From: Bacteroidota bacterium
GTDB taxonomy: Bacteria > Bacteroidota > Ignavibacteria > Ignavibacteriales > Melioribacteraceae
Direction of reading: 5' to 3'
Assembly: GCA_018818165.1 (NCBI GenBank)
Contig: JAHISP010000071.1
Location: forward strand, 186,001 to 250,000
DNA length: 64,000 bases
Within the stretch, counting starts at the first letter, position 1. Every line of letters starts with the position of its first letter. The notes under the pieces were generated by a model that was not told where the DNA came from, ran no database searches, and saw only the letters and a program-made list of their open reading frames with translations. Shown piece after piece: positions 9,182 through 18,251 of the stretch. The position numbers were made by a program, and so were the translations under genes.

Positions 9182-11566
9182 ATGGAAAACAAAGTGGTTA
9201 TTAAACTAAAAAAATACTTATTTGTGTTAGGGCTTTTTGCTTCCTTTACAATTCTTAATAGTTGCGGTCTGTGGACTAACTTTACTGTTTACTATAATAG
9301 GTTTTATTTGGCTGAAAGAGCTTTTGAAGATGCCGAAGAGGAAGTTGAATTAAACCCAAAGGCAACTCTTTTTACATTTAAGGAAGATAAACTTCCAGCT
9401 AATGCTAATAAGAATTTTGATGAAGTTATTAAATATTCTTCAAAAATATTACAGTTTAATAATGATACAAAGTACGTTAACAAAGCAATTTACATGATTG
9501 CAAAATCGTATTATTATAAGGAGATGTATAATAAAGCAGCTCGTAATTTTTATGAATTAGATAAATTACAAGATGAAGAATTAGGACTTTCTACTAAGCT
9601 TTGGATTGCTAAATCTGAAATGCAAATGAGAAATTTTGGCATTGCACTTAAACTTCTTGCTGAAGTAAAACAAACCGCTATAGCTATGGAAGAGGAAGAT
9701 ATACTTTTTCAAGCATATATTACTGAAATTAGTTATCTAATTTATCGTGAAGAATATTCCAAAGCCATTAACAAAATTGAAGAACTAACTCAAACGGATT
9801 TAGACGATGATGTTAAAAGCGAAATTACTTTTGAACTTGGAATGCTTTATATAACACTAGAAAATTATGAAAAAGCCGTTGAAGCTTTTAAATTTGTGGA
9901 AGAAGGATCACCTTCATTTGAAATTGAATTTAAAAGTAAATTGGAATATGCAAAAGCTATTAAACATCTTGACAGAAATGAAGAAGCTCTGCAACTCCTT
10001 TCAGAATTAAAAGATAACTCAAAATATGAAACACATTGGGATATTATTGATTTAGAAATTGCCCAAATTGAATTGGAATCTGGCAATACAGATATTGCAT
10101 TAGAAATATTTTATTCCATTGATACTGGTTATACAAAGAATGAAAGTAGCGGTATAGCTGCTTTTATGCAAGGTGATATAATGGAGCACATCTATATGGA
10201 TTATGATAGTGCCAAAATTTTATATGAAAAAGTTGCTACAAAAAAAGCTCCTGTTGAATATAAAAAAGAAGCGGTTGCAAAGTCTGCTCTACTAAAAACC
10301 CGTCAAGACTATAGTGACGCAATATATACAGCAACTCGTGGTTATCAATATCTTATTGATACAACTTTGTTCAAGCGCGATTCAATTGCTTATGCTGGTT
10401 ATTTAACTAGAAGAGACTCTGCGATGCAAGCCGAGAAGGATAATGATGAATCGCAAGACAAAGCAGTTACAACTAGTAAAAGAAATACCAGAACCACCAG
10501 GGGCACGGCAATTGCAATGAAATCCCAGTTTCAATATATTGAAGATTCACTTTTTACATATGAGCCAAAGCTTCCACTAATTTCAGTTGATTCAATTAGA
10601 AATCAAATATCTAAAAATAAATACGAATTAGGTAATCTTTACTTTTCAGATTTGGTGGTTCCTGACTCTGCTTATTTTTACTATCAAGATGTTATTTCAA
10701 ACTATCCTAACACAAAGTATTTTGCAAAAAGTTTATATGCTCTTGGAAGTTATTATTTAACTCAGGATAAAAAAGAAAAAGCCGATTCACTTTTTCAGTT
10801 TGTTTATGATAATCATAGAAGCGACCCTATTGCTAAAGTTGCAGCTATTAGATTGGGGTTCGATACTAGTGAATTAAATTCTGACCCTGCTCTTGAAAAG
10901 TATCAGGTGGCAGAATTATTATTGGATGGGGAAAAATATTATGATGCTATTGAACAGCTAAATGCAGTTTACAAAGAATTCCCAGAATCAGAATATTCAC
11001 CAAAGGCATTATATTCTATCGGTTGGATTTATGAAAATAAATTAGCCGATTTTGATGGCGCTGTTATTTATTATGATACGCTCAAAGTTAAATACCCTAA
11101 AACAGAATATGTGATAGATATTAGTCCTAAACTTGGCTTTTACCATAGCGAAAGGAAAGCCGTTCAAGATTCTATCGCTCGTGTTGAAAAAGCTATTCAA
11201 GATTCAATTTCACGTAATGATAAAGTAATACAAGATTCAATTGCTAGTTTCAATAAAGTAAATAAAGATTCTTTAGGTAGTTTTGAGAAATCACAGATGG
11301 ATAGTGTAAATGCTGATAGTACTGTACAAATTAAAATTGATTCATTAGCAAAACCAAATTCTATTATTGATTCTGCTTCAATAATCAATTCTGATTTAAA
11401 GAGCGATTCAACTTCTAGTGAAGTCAAGGATTCAACTAAAAATATTTTAAATGAATTGGTAGAACCAAAAGAAGAAAAGAAAACTTCTGATAGTGTTCCA
11501 GATAGCACAAATGATGTAAATATTTTGGATAAAATAGAAGAGATTGAAAAGAAAGGGAAAAAATAA
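9182..11566 (+). CDS. Large TPR-repeat outer-membrane lipoprotein, possibly PorW/SprE-like
   Basis: Predicted lipoprotein: a basic start, hydrophobic core and lipobox TILNSC with Cys28. The remaining roughly 770 residues are tetratricopeptide repeats, clear at about residues 80-300 and again at about 480-630 (for example ALGSYYLTQDKKEKADSLF). The C-terminus (about 650-794) is low-complexity, rich in repeated QDSI/KDSL units and Lys/Glu. The layout (lipobox, a YYNRFY-type segment, long TPR array) resembles PorW/SprE, the TPR lipoprotein linked to type IX secretion, and a T9SS substrate is encoded at 34.9 kb. That link is inference; a generic TPR scaffold is the alternative. It begins 6 bases after glnB. 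Confidence 0.8.
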   Translation: MENKVVIKLKKYLFVLGLFASFTILNSCGLWTNFTVYYNRFYLAERAFEDAEEEVELNPKATLFTFKEDKLPANANKNFDEVIKYSSKILQFNNDTKYVNKAIYMIAKSYYYKEMYNKAARNFYELDKLQDEELGLSTKLWIAKSEMQMRNFGIALKLLAEVKQTAIAMEEEDILFQAYITEISYLIYREEYSKAINKIEELTQTDLDDDVKSEITFELGMLYITLENYEKAVEAFKFVEEGSPSFEIEFKSKLEYAKAIKHLDRNEEALQLLSELKDNSKYETHWDIIDLEIAQIELESGNTDIALEIFYSIDTGYTKNESSGIAAFMQGDIMEHIYMDYDSAKILYEKVATKKAPVEYKKEAVAKSALLKTRQDYSDAIYTATRGYQYLIDTTLFKRDSIAYAGYLTRRDSAMQAEKDNDESQDKAVTTSKRNTRTTRGTAIAMKSQFQYIEDSLFTYEPKLPLISVDSIRNQISKNKYELGNLYFSDLVVPDSAYFYYQDVISNYPNTKYFAKSLYALGSYYLTQDKKEKADSLFQFVYDNHRSDPIAKVAAIRLGFDTSELNSDPALEKYQVAELLLDGEKYYDAIEQLNAVYKEFPESEYSPKALYSIGWIYENKLADFDGAVIYYDTLKVKYPKTEYVIDISPKLGFYHSERKAVQDSIARVEKAIQDSISRNDKVIQDSIASFNKVNKDSLGSFEKSQMDSVNADSTVQIKIDSLAKPNSIIDSASIINSDLKSDSTSSEVKDSTKNILNELVEPKEEKKTSDSVPDSTNDVNILDKIEEIEKKGKK

Positions 11567-11670
11567 TTAGTAAATCTTACAAGTATTATTTTTTACATAC
11601 TTATTTAGAACCTTAAAATATGTGAAAAATTTCCACTAATTATGGGAATTGCATTTGAATTTAGAAGCAA

Positions 11671-12324
11671 ATGAACATTAAAAAAATAAAAGAAATTATT
11701 GCTGAAGGGGAGGGATTAACAACCGAATTTAAGCAACGATTTTCAACCCACAATAAAATTGCTAAAGAAATTATTGCATTTGCAAATACAAAAGGTGGAC
11801 TTCTTTTTTTTGGAATTGATGATGATGGTTCAATCTACGGTGTTGAGAGTGAAAAGGAAATTTCCGAACTTGTAAAAGAAACAGCAGAGGAATACTGCGA
11901 ACCAAAAATTGAATATCAAATTAAATTTTTAGAACTACTAGGACGTGAGATAGTAATAGTTGAAATTCATTCCTCAAATAATAAACCTCATCGTATACAA
12001 GATTATAAAAACGAACTGGATTTAAATACCGCAGAAGTTTATGTACGCGTAAATGATAAAAGTGTTCCAGTTGGTAAGGAAATGATTAAAATTTTGCAAG
12101 CAGAATCCAGTAACTCGAAACTTGATAAATATTCCATGGGCAAAGAGGAACAAATAGTATTTAATTTTTTAAACGAAAACGATTCAATATCAGTGATTGA
12201 ACTAAAACAATTAGCAAATATTTCGGAACGCCGAGCTTCGCGTACTTTAATTAAATTAGTAAGAGCAAATTTGCTGTGCATTCACACAAAAGAAAATGGG
12301 CAGAATTTTTTCACTAGTTTGTGA
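11671..12324 (+). CDS. AlbA_2 (Schlafen-type) domain protein with C-terminal winged helix
   Basis: Putative DNA/RNA-binding regulator, 217 residues. Residues about 10-130 match the AlbA_2 domain: GEGLTTEFKQRF, then IAKEIIAFANTKGGLLFFGIDDDG, then YVRVNDKSVPV. The C-terminal 65 residues (EEQIVFNFLNENDSISVIELKQLA, then RRASRTLIKLVRANLL) look like a winged helix-turn-helix. It is monocistronic and convergent with the lipoprotein gene at 12370. Relatives are often annotated as ATP-dependent DNA helicases, but no helicase motif is present. Its target cannot be told from sequence. AlbA_2 proteins occur both as ordinary regulators and inside defence loci; nothing adjacent favours the latter except the ATPase 2 kb away. 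Confidence 0.85.
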   Translation: MNIKKIKEIIAEGEGLTTEFKQRFSTHNKIAKEIIAFANTKGGLLFFGIDDDGSIYGVESEKEISELVKETAEEYCEPKIEYQIKFLELLGREIVIVEIHSSNNKPHRIQDYKNELDLNTAEVYVRVNDKSVPVGKEMIKILQAESSNSKLDKYSMGKEEQIVFNFLNENDSISVIELKQLANISERRASRTLIKLVRANLLCIHTKENGQNFFTSL

Positions 12325-12369
12325 AAATATCCATGTCTAAAGATTTCAAAATATTTAACAATTTAAATT

Positions 12370-12792
12370 TTATTTGATTAATAGATTTGAAGTTTCATAA
12401 AGAATGCCTCCATCAACTGGATGTTGTTGCGGGTTAACATCAAGAAATTCTGGATAACTGAATTGAGAATTATATTTTATAACAAGCGAATCATTTTCAT
12501 TTTTCTCTATTATCTCAAATAATTGATTTACAGAAAGAAAATTGCTAGTTTTTAATAATTCACCATCTGATATTCGTGTAGCACTAAATACTGTATCGGA
12601 ATTAACAGTAACTCGAACCAATTCGCCAGCACCGACACAAAAGCACATATATCTTTGGTCAATTGTATAGTTGTGAATATCCAAAGATTTCCATAATTCA
12701 TATGGTGTTTCTGGATTTTGCTCGGAAATATTATCCTTTCCACAGGAAACAAAAAGAATTAAAACGAGTATTAATAAAAATATCTTTTTCAT
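12370..12792 (-). CDS. DUF6174-type lipoprotein
   Basis: Small predicted lipoprotein, 140 residues from the ATG at 12792, with signal peptide and lipobox LFVSC (Cys17). The mature part has the W-x(7)-Y-x(6)-CFC pattern (LWKSLDIHNYTIDQRYMCFC) followed by a VRVTVNSDTV strand, as in DUF6174 proteins, whose function is unknown. The two cysteines of CFC could form a disulphide or bind a ligand. An in-frame ATG lies 27 bases further upstream, but starting there would place a charged stretch before the signal peptide, so I reject it. Probably anchored facing the periplasm. Confidence 0.75.
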   Translation of the reverse strand: MKKIFLLILVLILFVSCGKDNISEQNPETPYELWKSLDIHNYTIDQRYMCFCVGAGELVRVTVNSDTVFSATRISDGELLKTSNFLSVNQLFEIIEKNENDSLVIKYNSQFSYPEFLDVNPQQHPVDGGILYETSNLLIK

Positions 12793-12872
12793 TTCTACAC
12801 CATTTTCTAAGTGAAACATAAGCTCTCACGGGTAAAATTATTAAACCACTTATTATTTGCCTTGCTAAATTA

Positions 12873-14348
12873 TTATTTTTCTAACTCAGATAATAATTTT
12901 TTTGTTTCCTCCTCTTCGGGATTCAATTCTTGCGCTTTTAATAAAGATGTTTTAGCAAGACTTAAATTACCTTTCGCCTTATATGCATACCCCAAATAAA
13001 AATGAGCTAGCCAAGAATTTGGATATTCTTCTGTGTTAAAATAAAAGAGTTTAATTGAATCATCTAAATATTTATCATAAAGCATTTTGCCTAAAATATT
13101 TATTTCATTTTCGGAATAATTATAAGTGCTTTCTTTCTTGGATTTGTTTTTCTTGTATATACTTATTGCTGAATCTATATTATTTCCCAAATAGGTATTT
13201 AGCAAATTAGCTGCTTGAGAGTAATCCACTTTTTCTGGAATTACGAATTCATTTTTCAGTGAAGATAAACTATCTAATGCTTTTTTTGAATTTAAGTTAT
13301 TGTTCAAAGTTGCATCAAAAAAGGTGACTGCATAATCACTAATATATTGATAGCTGATTGAGATATTGTTTTGAACAGAATCTTTGTTGCAGCTATCGAA
13401 AAACGCCCAATATGATGCAAAATCGTTATGAGTTAAATAAGGCATTCTAAAAAACCATTTTTCATTCGTTTTTATTGAATTAAAATATGGATAAATTGAA
13501 AAATCTAGATTTTTATTTGCCATAAAGCAGTAGGGCACTGTAGTTTTACTTAAATCGTAATCCTTTAATTGGTGGAGAAAAAGGTAAGTAGAATATTCGT
13601 GACCACCATCTAAACCAAAAACAGCTTTAACATTTTCATGTTTCATTTGAAATATTGATGTTGCCAAACCGCCACTGCTAAAGCCCATTAGCCCAATATT
13701 AGAATACTGAATTTTCAATTTGTTTTCGAGGTAATTTAAAATATATTCCATATCGTTTACTTGAGCTAAAATGCTACTTTTAGTATCGTCTCTATTTATT
13801 GAATTTTGCCCAGCAGAAGCCACAGAGAGAACAACAAATCCAGAACCTGCAAGTGATTCACAAATTATGTGATTCTGCTCAGATGTTTTGCTATTTGACG
13901 GGGCATAAATAATTAGTGGGAAGTTGCCTTTTGCTATCGGACTTTTTAAGCGCGCTTTTACTGGTGTTGCAAGTATTTGTTCAGCACTAAGATTTAATCC
14001 AATTCCATATTGCTTTTTTGCAAATCCAGAATATGCATTTATAAAATTAAGGCTTTCAGAATCCGTTTCCTCTTTTGGCTTTGAAAAATATTCTCTCATT
14101 GAAATCAAGTCAATATATTGTTTGTAACTCATTTGGTCATTATCAGTTTTTACTTCTGTTGGATACCAAAGGTGAATAAGCAATGGACGGAAAATTGTAT
14201 CTTGGTTATAAATATAAAGCTGAGTTGTGTCATAGACTTGATAAAAATTAAAACCAACTCCATAGTTTTCACTTTTGTTTTTACTTAATAAAGAACTACT
14301 AATTACCAATAATAAAACAACAGCATACTTCATGTTTGAAGTTTTCAT
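12873..14348 (-). CDS. Exported alpha/beta-hydrolase (dienelactone/PAF-acetylhydrolase-like) with TPR tail
   Basis: Predicted secreted hydrolase of about 491 residues. It has an N-terminal signal peptide (MKTSNMKYAVVLLLVI). An alpha/beta-hydrolase core follows, with FPLIIYAPS near residue 155, the nucleophile elbow GFSSGG near residue 225 and a candidate acid in VFGLDGGHEY; LTHNDFASYW near residue 305 supplies a candidate catalytic His. The last 90 residues contain a TPR-like pair (LAHFYLGYAYKAKGNLSLAK). Substrate unknown; esterase or lipase activity is inference from fold. I use the ATG at 14348 rather than the GTG at 14360 because the signal peptide then begins properly. Confidence 0.82.
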   Translation of the reverse strand: MKTSNMKYAVVLLLVISSSLLSKNKSENYGVGFNFYQVYDTTQLYIYNQDTIFRPLLIHLWYPTEVKTDNDQMSYKQYIDLISMREYFSKPKEETDSESLNFINAYSGFAKKQYGIGLNLSAEQILATPVKARLKSPIAKGNFPLIIYAPSNSKTSEQNHIICESLAGSGFVVLSVASAGQNSINRDDTKSSILAQVNDMEYILNYLENKLKIQYSNIGLMGFSSGGLATSIFQMKHENVKAVFGLDGGHEYSTYLFLHQLKDYDLSKTTVPYCFMANKNLDFSIYPYFNSIKTNEKWFFRMPYLTHNDFASYWAFFDSCNKDSVQNNISISYQYISDYAVTFFDATLNNNLNSKKALDSLSSLKNEFVIPEKVDYSQAANLLNTYLGNNIDSAISIYKKNKSKKESTYNYSENEINILGKMLYDKYLDDSIKLFYFNTEEYPNSWLAHFYLGYAYKAKGNLSLAKTSLLKAQELNPEEEETKKLLSELEK

Positions 14349-14551
14349 AAATACACTCACATTAATAATAAATTAATTTTACTATTTAATAGACGATTTT
14401 AAGATGTATAAGTTGCTTTTAGGTTGTTTAATAATTGGCTATAATAATTAATAAAATCAACGTGGAATAGTGAATAGCTTTTTGCAACTATAATATAGAT
14501 TGAATTCTTAATTCGTTGTAAAATCAACTAGGATAAAGATACCTGTTGGTT

Positions 14552-16189
14552 CTAATTTTCTGAAATTCCAAGTGCACGCCAAAGCATTTTATGCGTATGA
14601 AAGGAAAATACTTCAATCTCATCTTGGCTGAGTTCAATAATATTGATTGGTCTCTCATATGAATAAACTACTTTATCGTTTGCGGAGCGTTTTAGACCAA
14701 TCATCCCAGATATATAAAGTGCATTAATTACTTCATGAAAGACATCATAAAAAAGCAATTTATTTTCTAAGTAATCAGTTTGAAGATTTTGCAACCATTT
14801 ACATTTATCACAATCTTTATATGTAATTATGTCTTCAATATCTTCTTTCGAAATATCTTCTTTCTTAAAAGTAGCACCTAATTTTTTTAATAAGGGAAAA
14901 GTTGCTGAAAGCCCAAAATAGCTATCTTTCCATTCGTCAAGAATTGAGTCCAATCTTCTTTTAGAATATTCTCCTTCAGCATCAAATATTTTTGACCATG
15001 TAAGCAATAAATCTCCATTTTGTCTATATATAATTGTATTAAAAAAGTCGATTACATCTCTTGGTCTAAGGAAAGTTCTGCTAAATAAATACTCAATTGC
15101 ATTAAGTTGATTTTTCTTTGTTTTCGAAGGCATTATTTTTTCAAGGGTTGGTGGTTCTGTTGTATACTGTTCTCTAAATAATTCAGAAAGTCTATTGTTG
15201 ACTAACTCTGATAATTCAAAGGCGTCCCATTTTAAATCAACCAGAACATCGTTCCATTTTTCTCTTTGGGGCTCAGAAATACTTGATTTCTTAAAGACCC
15301 TATAAAATATATTTGTTCTTAATGCAACAATAATTTTGACACCTTTTAATTTGCTGTTAATTTCCTTTACAGTATGTAGTAACGACTTAATGAGAGTTAA
15401 ATAAAACATATCATTAGGCATCCAATTCTTATCCAAATCATCGATTACTAAAAAATATTTCTTTTTGGGATCATTAAAGCTATAGGATGACAAACGTTTT
15501 AATAATTCATTCAAAGCCGTCATCTGGTAATCATTTACAATAGCTTGTGTTCGTTCTATAATTTCTGCATCAACTCCTTGTTTGATTATTTCTTCCTTTG
15601 CTATTCCAACGGCTGTTTCAAAGTTTCCACTCTTGAATCCTAGTTTTAGGCCTACTTTAGTATCGGCGGATAATTTTGAAACCAATTCGGTTGTAAAATT
15701 CTTTATGTGGGTATCAGCAGTAACCCAGTATTCTGTACCGTGTATGTCTAGGTAAGATAAAGCCATCTTAGCTGTTTTATGCTCATCAGGATTGAATAAA
15801 TTATAAATATTGAATTTCCCATCCTTAGCTTTTGAATAGCGTAGTTTGATTAACTCCAATATGCAAATGTGACGCCATAAGTATTTGAAAAATATATCCA
15901 AATGTACACCCCAGTCTGAAATAAGCTTTACAATAGCATTACTGTGTAAATACTGCATTGATAATTCATCTGGGTCAAGAATAGATTTAATATCAGCTTG
16001 TGCAATTATTTGGTTTATCATAGCTGTCTTACCACTTCCAGTTCTACCAAGTACTAAAAAAGTTGGATCATTAGTATCCAACAATTTTGTTAGGTAGCCG
16101 GTATCAACAAATACTTTAGATAGAATTAAATCTGATTCAGCTGATAATGCTCCAAGGGTTTGATTTTTTTTAAGTTTGTACTTAGCCAT
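14552..16189 (-). CDS. Solitary P-loop ATPase resembling the Sll1717 family
   Basis: 545-residue P-loop NTPase. Walker A is GRTGSGKT at residues 48-55 and Walker B is KYFLVIDDLDK at about 244-254, followed by a sensor-like VALRTNIF near 305. The architecture (short N-terminus, P-loop, long helical insert, Walker B with DDLDK, helical C-terminal half) resembles the Sll1717-type and KAP-like ATPases; several relatives of such proteins are linked to anti-phage defence, but no function is proven here. A CDKCKW pair near residue 440 could be a metal site. There is no TM segment. GAGGT 6 bases before the ATG supports the start. It stands alone, flanked by about 200 and 340 non-coding bases, which suggests independent acquisition. 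Confidence 0.75.
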   Translation of the reverse strand: MAKYKLKKNQTLGALSAESDLILSKVFVDTGYLTKLLDTNDPTFLVLGRTGSGKTAMINQIIAQADIKSILDPDELSMQYLHSNAIVKLISDWGVHLDIFFKYLWRHICILELIKLRYSKAKDGKFNIYNLFNPDEHKTAKMALSYLDIHGTEYWVTADTHIKNFTTELVSKLSADTKVGLKLGFKSGNFETAVGIAKEEIIKQGVDAEIIERTQAIVNDYQMTALNELLKRLSSYSFNDPKKKYFLVIDDLDKNWMPNDMFYLTLIKSLLHTVKEINSKLKGVKIIVALRTNIFYRVFKKSSISEPQREKWNDVLVDLKWDAFELSELVNNRLSELFREQYTTEPPTLEKIMPSKTKKNQLNAIEYLFSRTFLRPRDVIDFFNTIIYRQNGDLLLTWSKIFDAEGEYSKRRLDSILDEWKDSYFGLSATFPLLKKLGATFKKEDISKEDIEDIITYKDCDKCKWLQNLQTDYLENKLLFYDVFHEVINALYISGMIGLKRSANDKVVYSYERPINIIELSQDEIEVFSFHTHKMLWRALGISEN

Positions 16190-16532
16190 TAATTACCTCA
16201 ATTGTTAATATGTAACAATATGCGTTTTTCAAAATAATATGTTTGTAAAAGATAAAAATTCCACAATCTAATTATTAATTCTAGATATTATTTTTTATAA
16301 CTATAATTTTTAAATAGGCTCGTTTGCAAAAATATAATCATTCAAATATCACCAAATAAAAAATTCCAATTGAAGAAATGCAGTTGAATAATCCAGTCCC
16401 ACTCCCATAAGTCACTAATTACATTTCTTGAGATTTAAACTAATTAAAAGGTCTCTAATATCCAAGTATAGAATAAGGGAGAAAGTAAAAATGACGAAAC
16501 AGAAAAGTAAAACTTAGGGTAATATTGAATAC
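16190..16532. other. Non-coding AT-rich spacer
   Basis: Stretch between the ATPase start and the GNAT gene end. It holds the ATPase ribosome site (GAGGT), a very AT-rich 120 bases that probably contain its promoter, and the diverged repeat copy annotated separately. I see no ORF of credible length and no strong terminator with a U tract. Confidence 0.6.
16371..16465. repeat. Diverged intergenic repeat, copy 1
   Basis: About 95 bases that align by eye with 20926-21019. The best block is ATTTCTTGAGATTTAAACTA at 16423-16442, 19 of 20 identical to 20977-20996; the outer parts begin TGAAGAAATG and end near TATCCAA in both. It lies about 70 bases past the stop codon of the minus-strand GNAT gene, the same placement relative to a stop codon as copy 2. 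Confidence 0.6.
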
Positions 16533-17396
16533 TTACCCTAATTCAAATGTAGTTATTCCAAATACTTTATCAATTTCAATAATAGGTGCTTTTCCATAAT
16601 ACATTCTAGCACATTCAAAAACGTAAGTTGTATTATATTTTTGGGTGAGTGCAACGGCATCTGAATTGATAACTGGAATATCAAGATACAAAGGTTTTCC
16701 AACCACAGAATTTAAACATGCTTTGTAAAGTTCTTCTGCAATTGTGCTATTATCAGCAAACAAAGGACAAATTTTATATCCCTTATTAGCTTTTCTTATA
16801 ATTGCAAAGCCTTCAAGTTTGCCACTGTTGCTGTATTTAAAAGTTTTTACATCTGGTTGTTTTAACCAAGGTATTAAAAATTGCGGGCGAGAAAAACCAA
16901 AGCATTGTTTATCATATTCAAGAATTGAATCAAAATCATCATTAATAATTGGTGAGATGTTTTGGTCAATTATAAACTCTTCTCCAATTTTTTCGTGGCG
17001 TTCATCTCTGAATGCAATTTCAAATCCACCTTTTTTATAAAATGTCTGCATTGCAATAACTCCATCCATTCCAACAGAAGCATCATCATTTAACCTTGAT
17101 AATAAAGTATCGCGTCTTTGATACCAAAGTTTTCTGCCAATTCCGAGTGATCTGTATTCTGGCTTTACAATAAAAAAGCCCATAAATCCAAACTGCTTAT
17201 TATAGGATACAATTGAGCCTCCAGCAATTAATTTGTCATTGTGGAAATATCCGTAATAGCCATCTGGATCAGTTGCCCAATATATTTCTGCGTCATTTGG
17301 ACCAGGATTCCAACCTTCATCTTCAGCCCATTTAACCAAAGTTTGTAAACCCTCAAAATTCAACTTTTGAAATTGTAAATTTTCTAAATTTTTCAT
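16533..17396 (-). CDS. GNAT-family N-acetyltransferase, two-domain
   Basis: 287-residue acyl-CoA N-acyltransferase. The N-terminal GNAT domain (about residues 5-140) has the acetyl-CoA binding signature in VKPEYRSLGIGRKLW (R-x-x-G-x-G/R). The C-terminal half (about 150-285) is a second small alpha/beta domain as found in YitH-like acetyltransferases with an Acetyltransf_18-type tail. Substrate unknown. I use the ATG at 17396; an in-frame TTG two codons earlier has no advantage. Neighbouring genes give no hint of the substrate. Confidence 0.88.
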   Translation of the reverse strand: MKNLENLQFQKLNFEGLQTLVKWAEDEGWNPGPNDAEIYWATDPDGYYGYFHNDKLIAGGSIVSYNKQFGFMGFFIVKPEYRSLGIGRKLWYQRRDTLLSRLNDDASVGMDGVIAMQTFYKKGGFEIAFRDERHEKIGEEFIIDQNISPIINDDFDSILEYDKQCFGFSRPQFLIPWLKQPDVKTFKYSNSGKLEGFAIIRKANKGYKICPLFADNSTIAEELYKACLNSVVGKPLYLDIPVINSDAVALTQKYNTTYVFECARMYYGKAPIIEIDKVFGITTFELG

Positions 17397-17448
17397 AATC
17401 AATTAATGTTTTTATAATGATGTTGTAAGTTTAGTTTTTTAAGTATTA

Positions 17449-18171
17449 TTAAATTAATCCAAAACAAATTGCAATAAAACTTGGTCCATTTAATCCACCA
17501 TGCATTATCACTCCAATCCAAGAATTTTTAGTTTTCTGAACGACAAATGATTGTATAAAAATTAAAGGAATTAATGTGATTAGCAATTGCCAGCCAAAAG
17601 CAATGTGAAAAATTCCCCAACCAAAACCATGAATTAACCATGTATATTTTCCAAAAGCAATTTCCTGTCTAGGCAGCATAACTCCTCTCCAAAGGAATTC
17701 CTCACCAAGAATATTTAATATCCAATAAGGAAACCAAATTAGCAATAACCAATAGCGTCCATTTGTTAAAGGCTCAAATGACATAAATGCGGGGGAATGG
17801 TCAAATTTACCAATTGCTAATTCTAGTACTTTTAGAATAATACCGCTAAAAATTCCGACAACAACTAAGCCTACAAAACACCAGATTAAATCTCTTTTTG
17901 TTATTTTACGAAATCGTAATCTTTCTGTCCACGTGCTAATTGAAAAATTGAATCCCTCCATTTTTAGAATGAATATTCCAGTAATAATTAATGGAGTAAA
18001 AATTCCTAAACCAGCAACTATGAACCAACTAAATATTGTTTCTTGCCCAGTTACAATGCTAAAATAGGGGATTAAGTATTTTGTTAATACAAACATTAAA
18101 ATTGCTGCAGGAATATAAATTGAAAATGAGGAAATGAATCCAAGTTTTTTTAATTCTTTTACTTTATTCAT
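17449..18171 (-). CDS. CPBP-family intramembrane glutamic endopeptidase
   Basis: 240-residue polytopic membrane protein with about seven hydrophobic segments. The CPBP (Abi/Rce1-type) motifs are visible: EEFLWRG (EE-x3-R, about residue 165) and then FHIAFGW with the second-motif histidine near residue 190. A later N near VIMHGGLNG could complete the active site. Family members cleave prenylated proteins or peptides, or act in immunity to bacteriocins; the substrate here is unknown. No bacteriocin gene is adjacent. The start MNKVKELKKLG gives a normal N-in basic end. Confidence 0.88.
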   Translation of the reverse strand: MNKVKELKKLGFISSFSIYIPAAILMFVLTKYLIPYFSIVTGQETIFSWFIVAGLGIFTPLIITGIFILKMEGFNFSISTWTERLRFRKITKRDLIWCFVGLVVVGIFSGIILKVLELAIGKFDHSPAFMSFEPLTNGRYWLLLIWFPYWILNILGEEFLWRGVMLPRQEIAFGKYTWLIHGFGWGIFHIAFGWQLLITLIPLIFIQSFVVQKTKNSWIGVIMHGGLNGPSFIAICFGLI

Positions 18172-18251
18172 GGTTTTAACAATTAATTGAATTAATAATG
18201 TACCTAAGCTATATAATTATTTTTGTTAAAATAGTAATCTTAAATTAATCC

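Noticed and set aside
14552-17396. A joint defence island of the ATPase and the GNAT acetyltransferase (toxin-like)
   Set aside because: The GNAT protein is a full two-domain enzyme separated by 343 bases and lacks a paired RHH antitoxin, so there is no support for a combined system.
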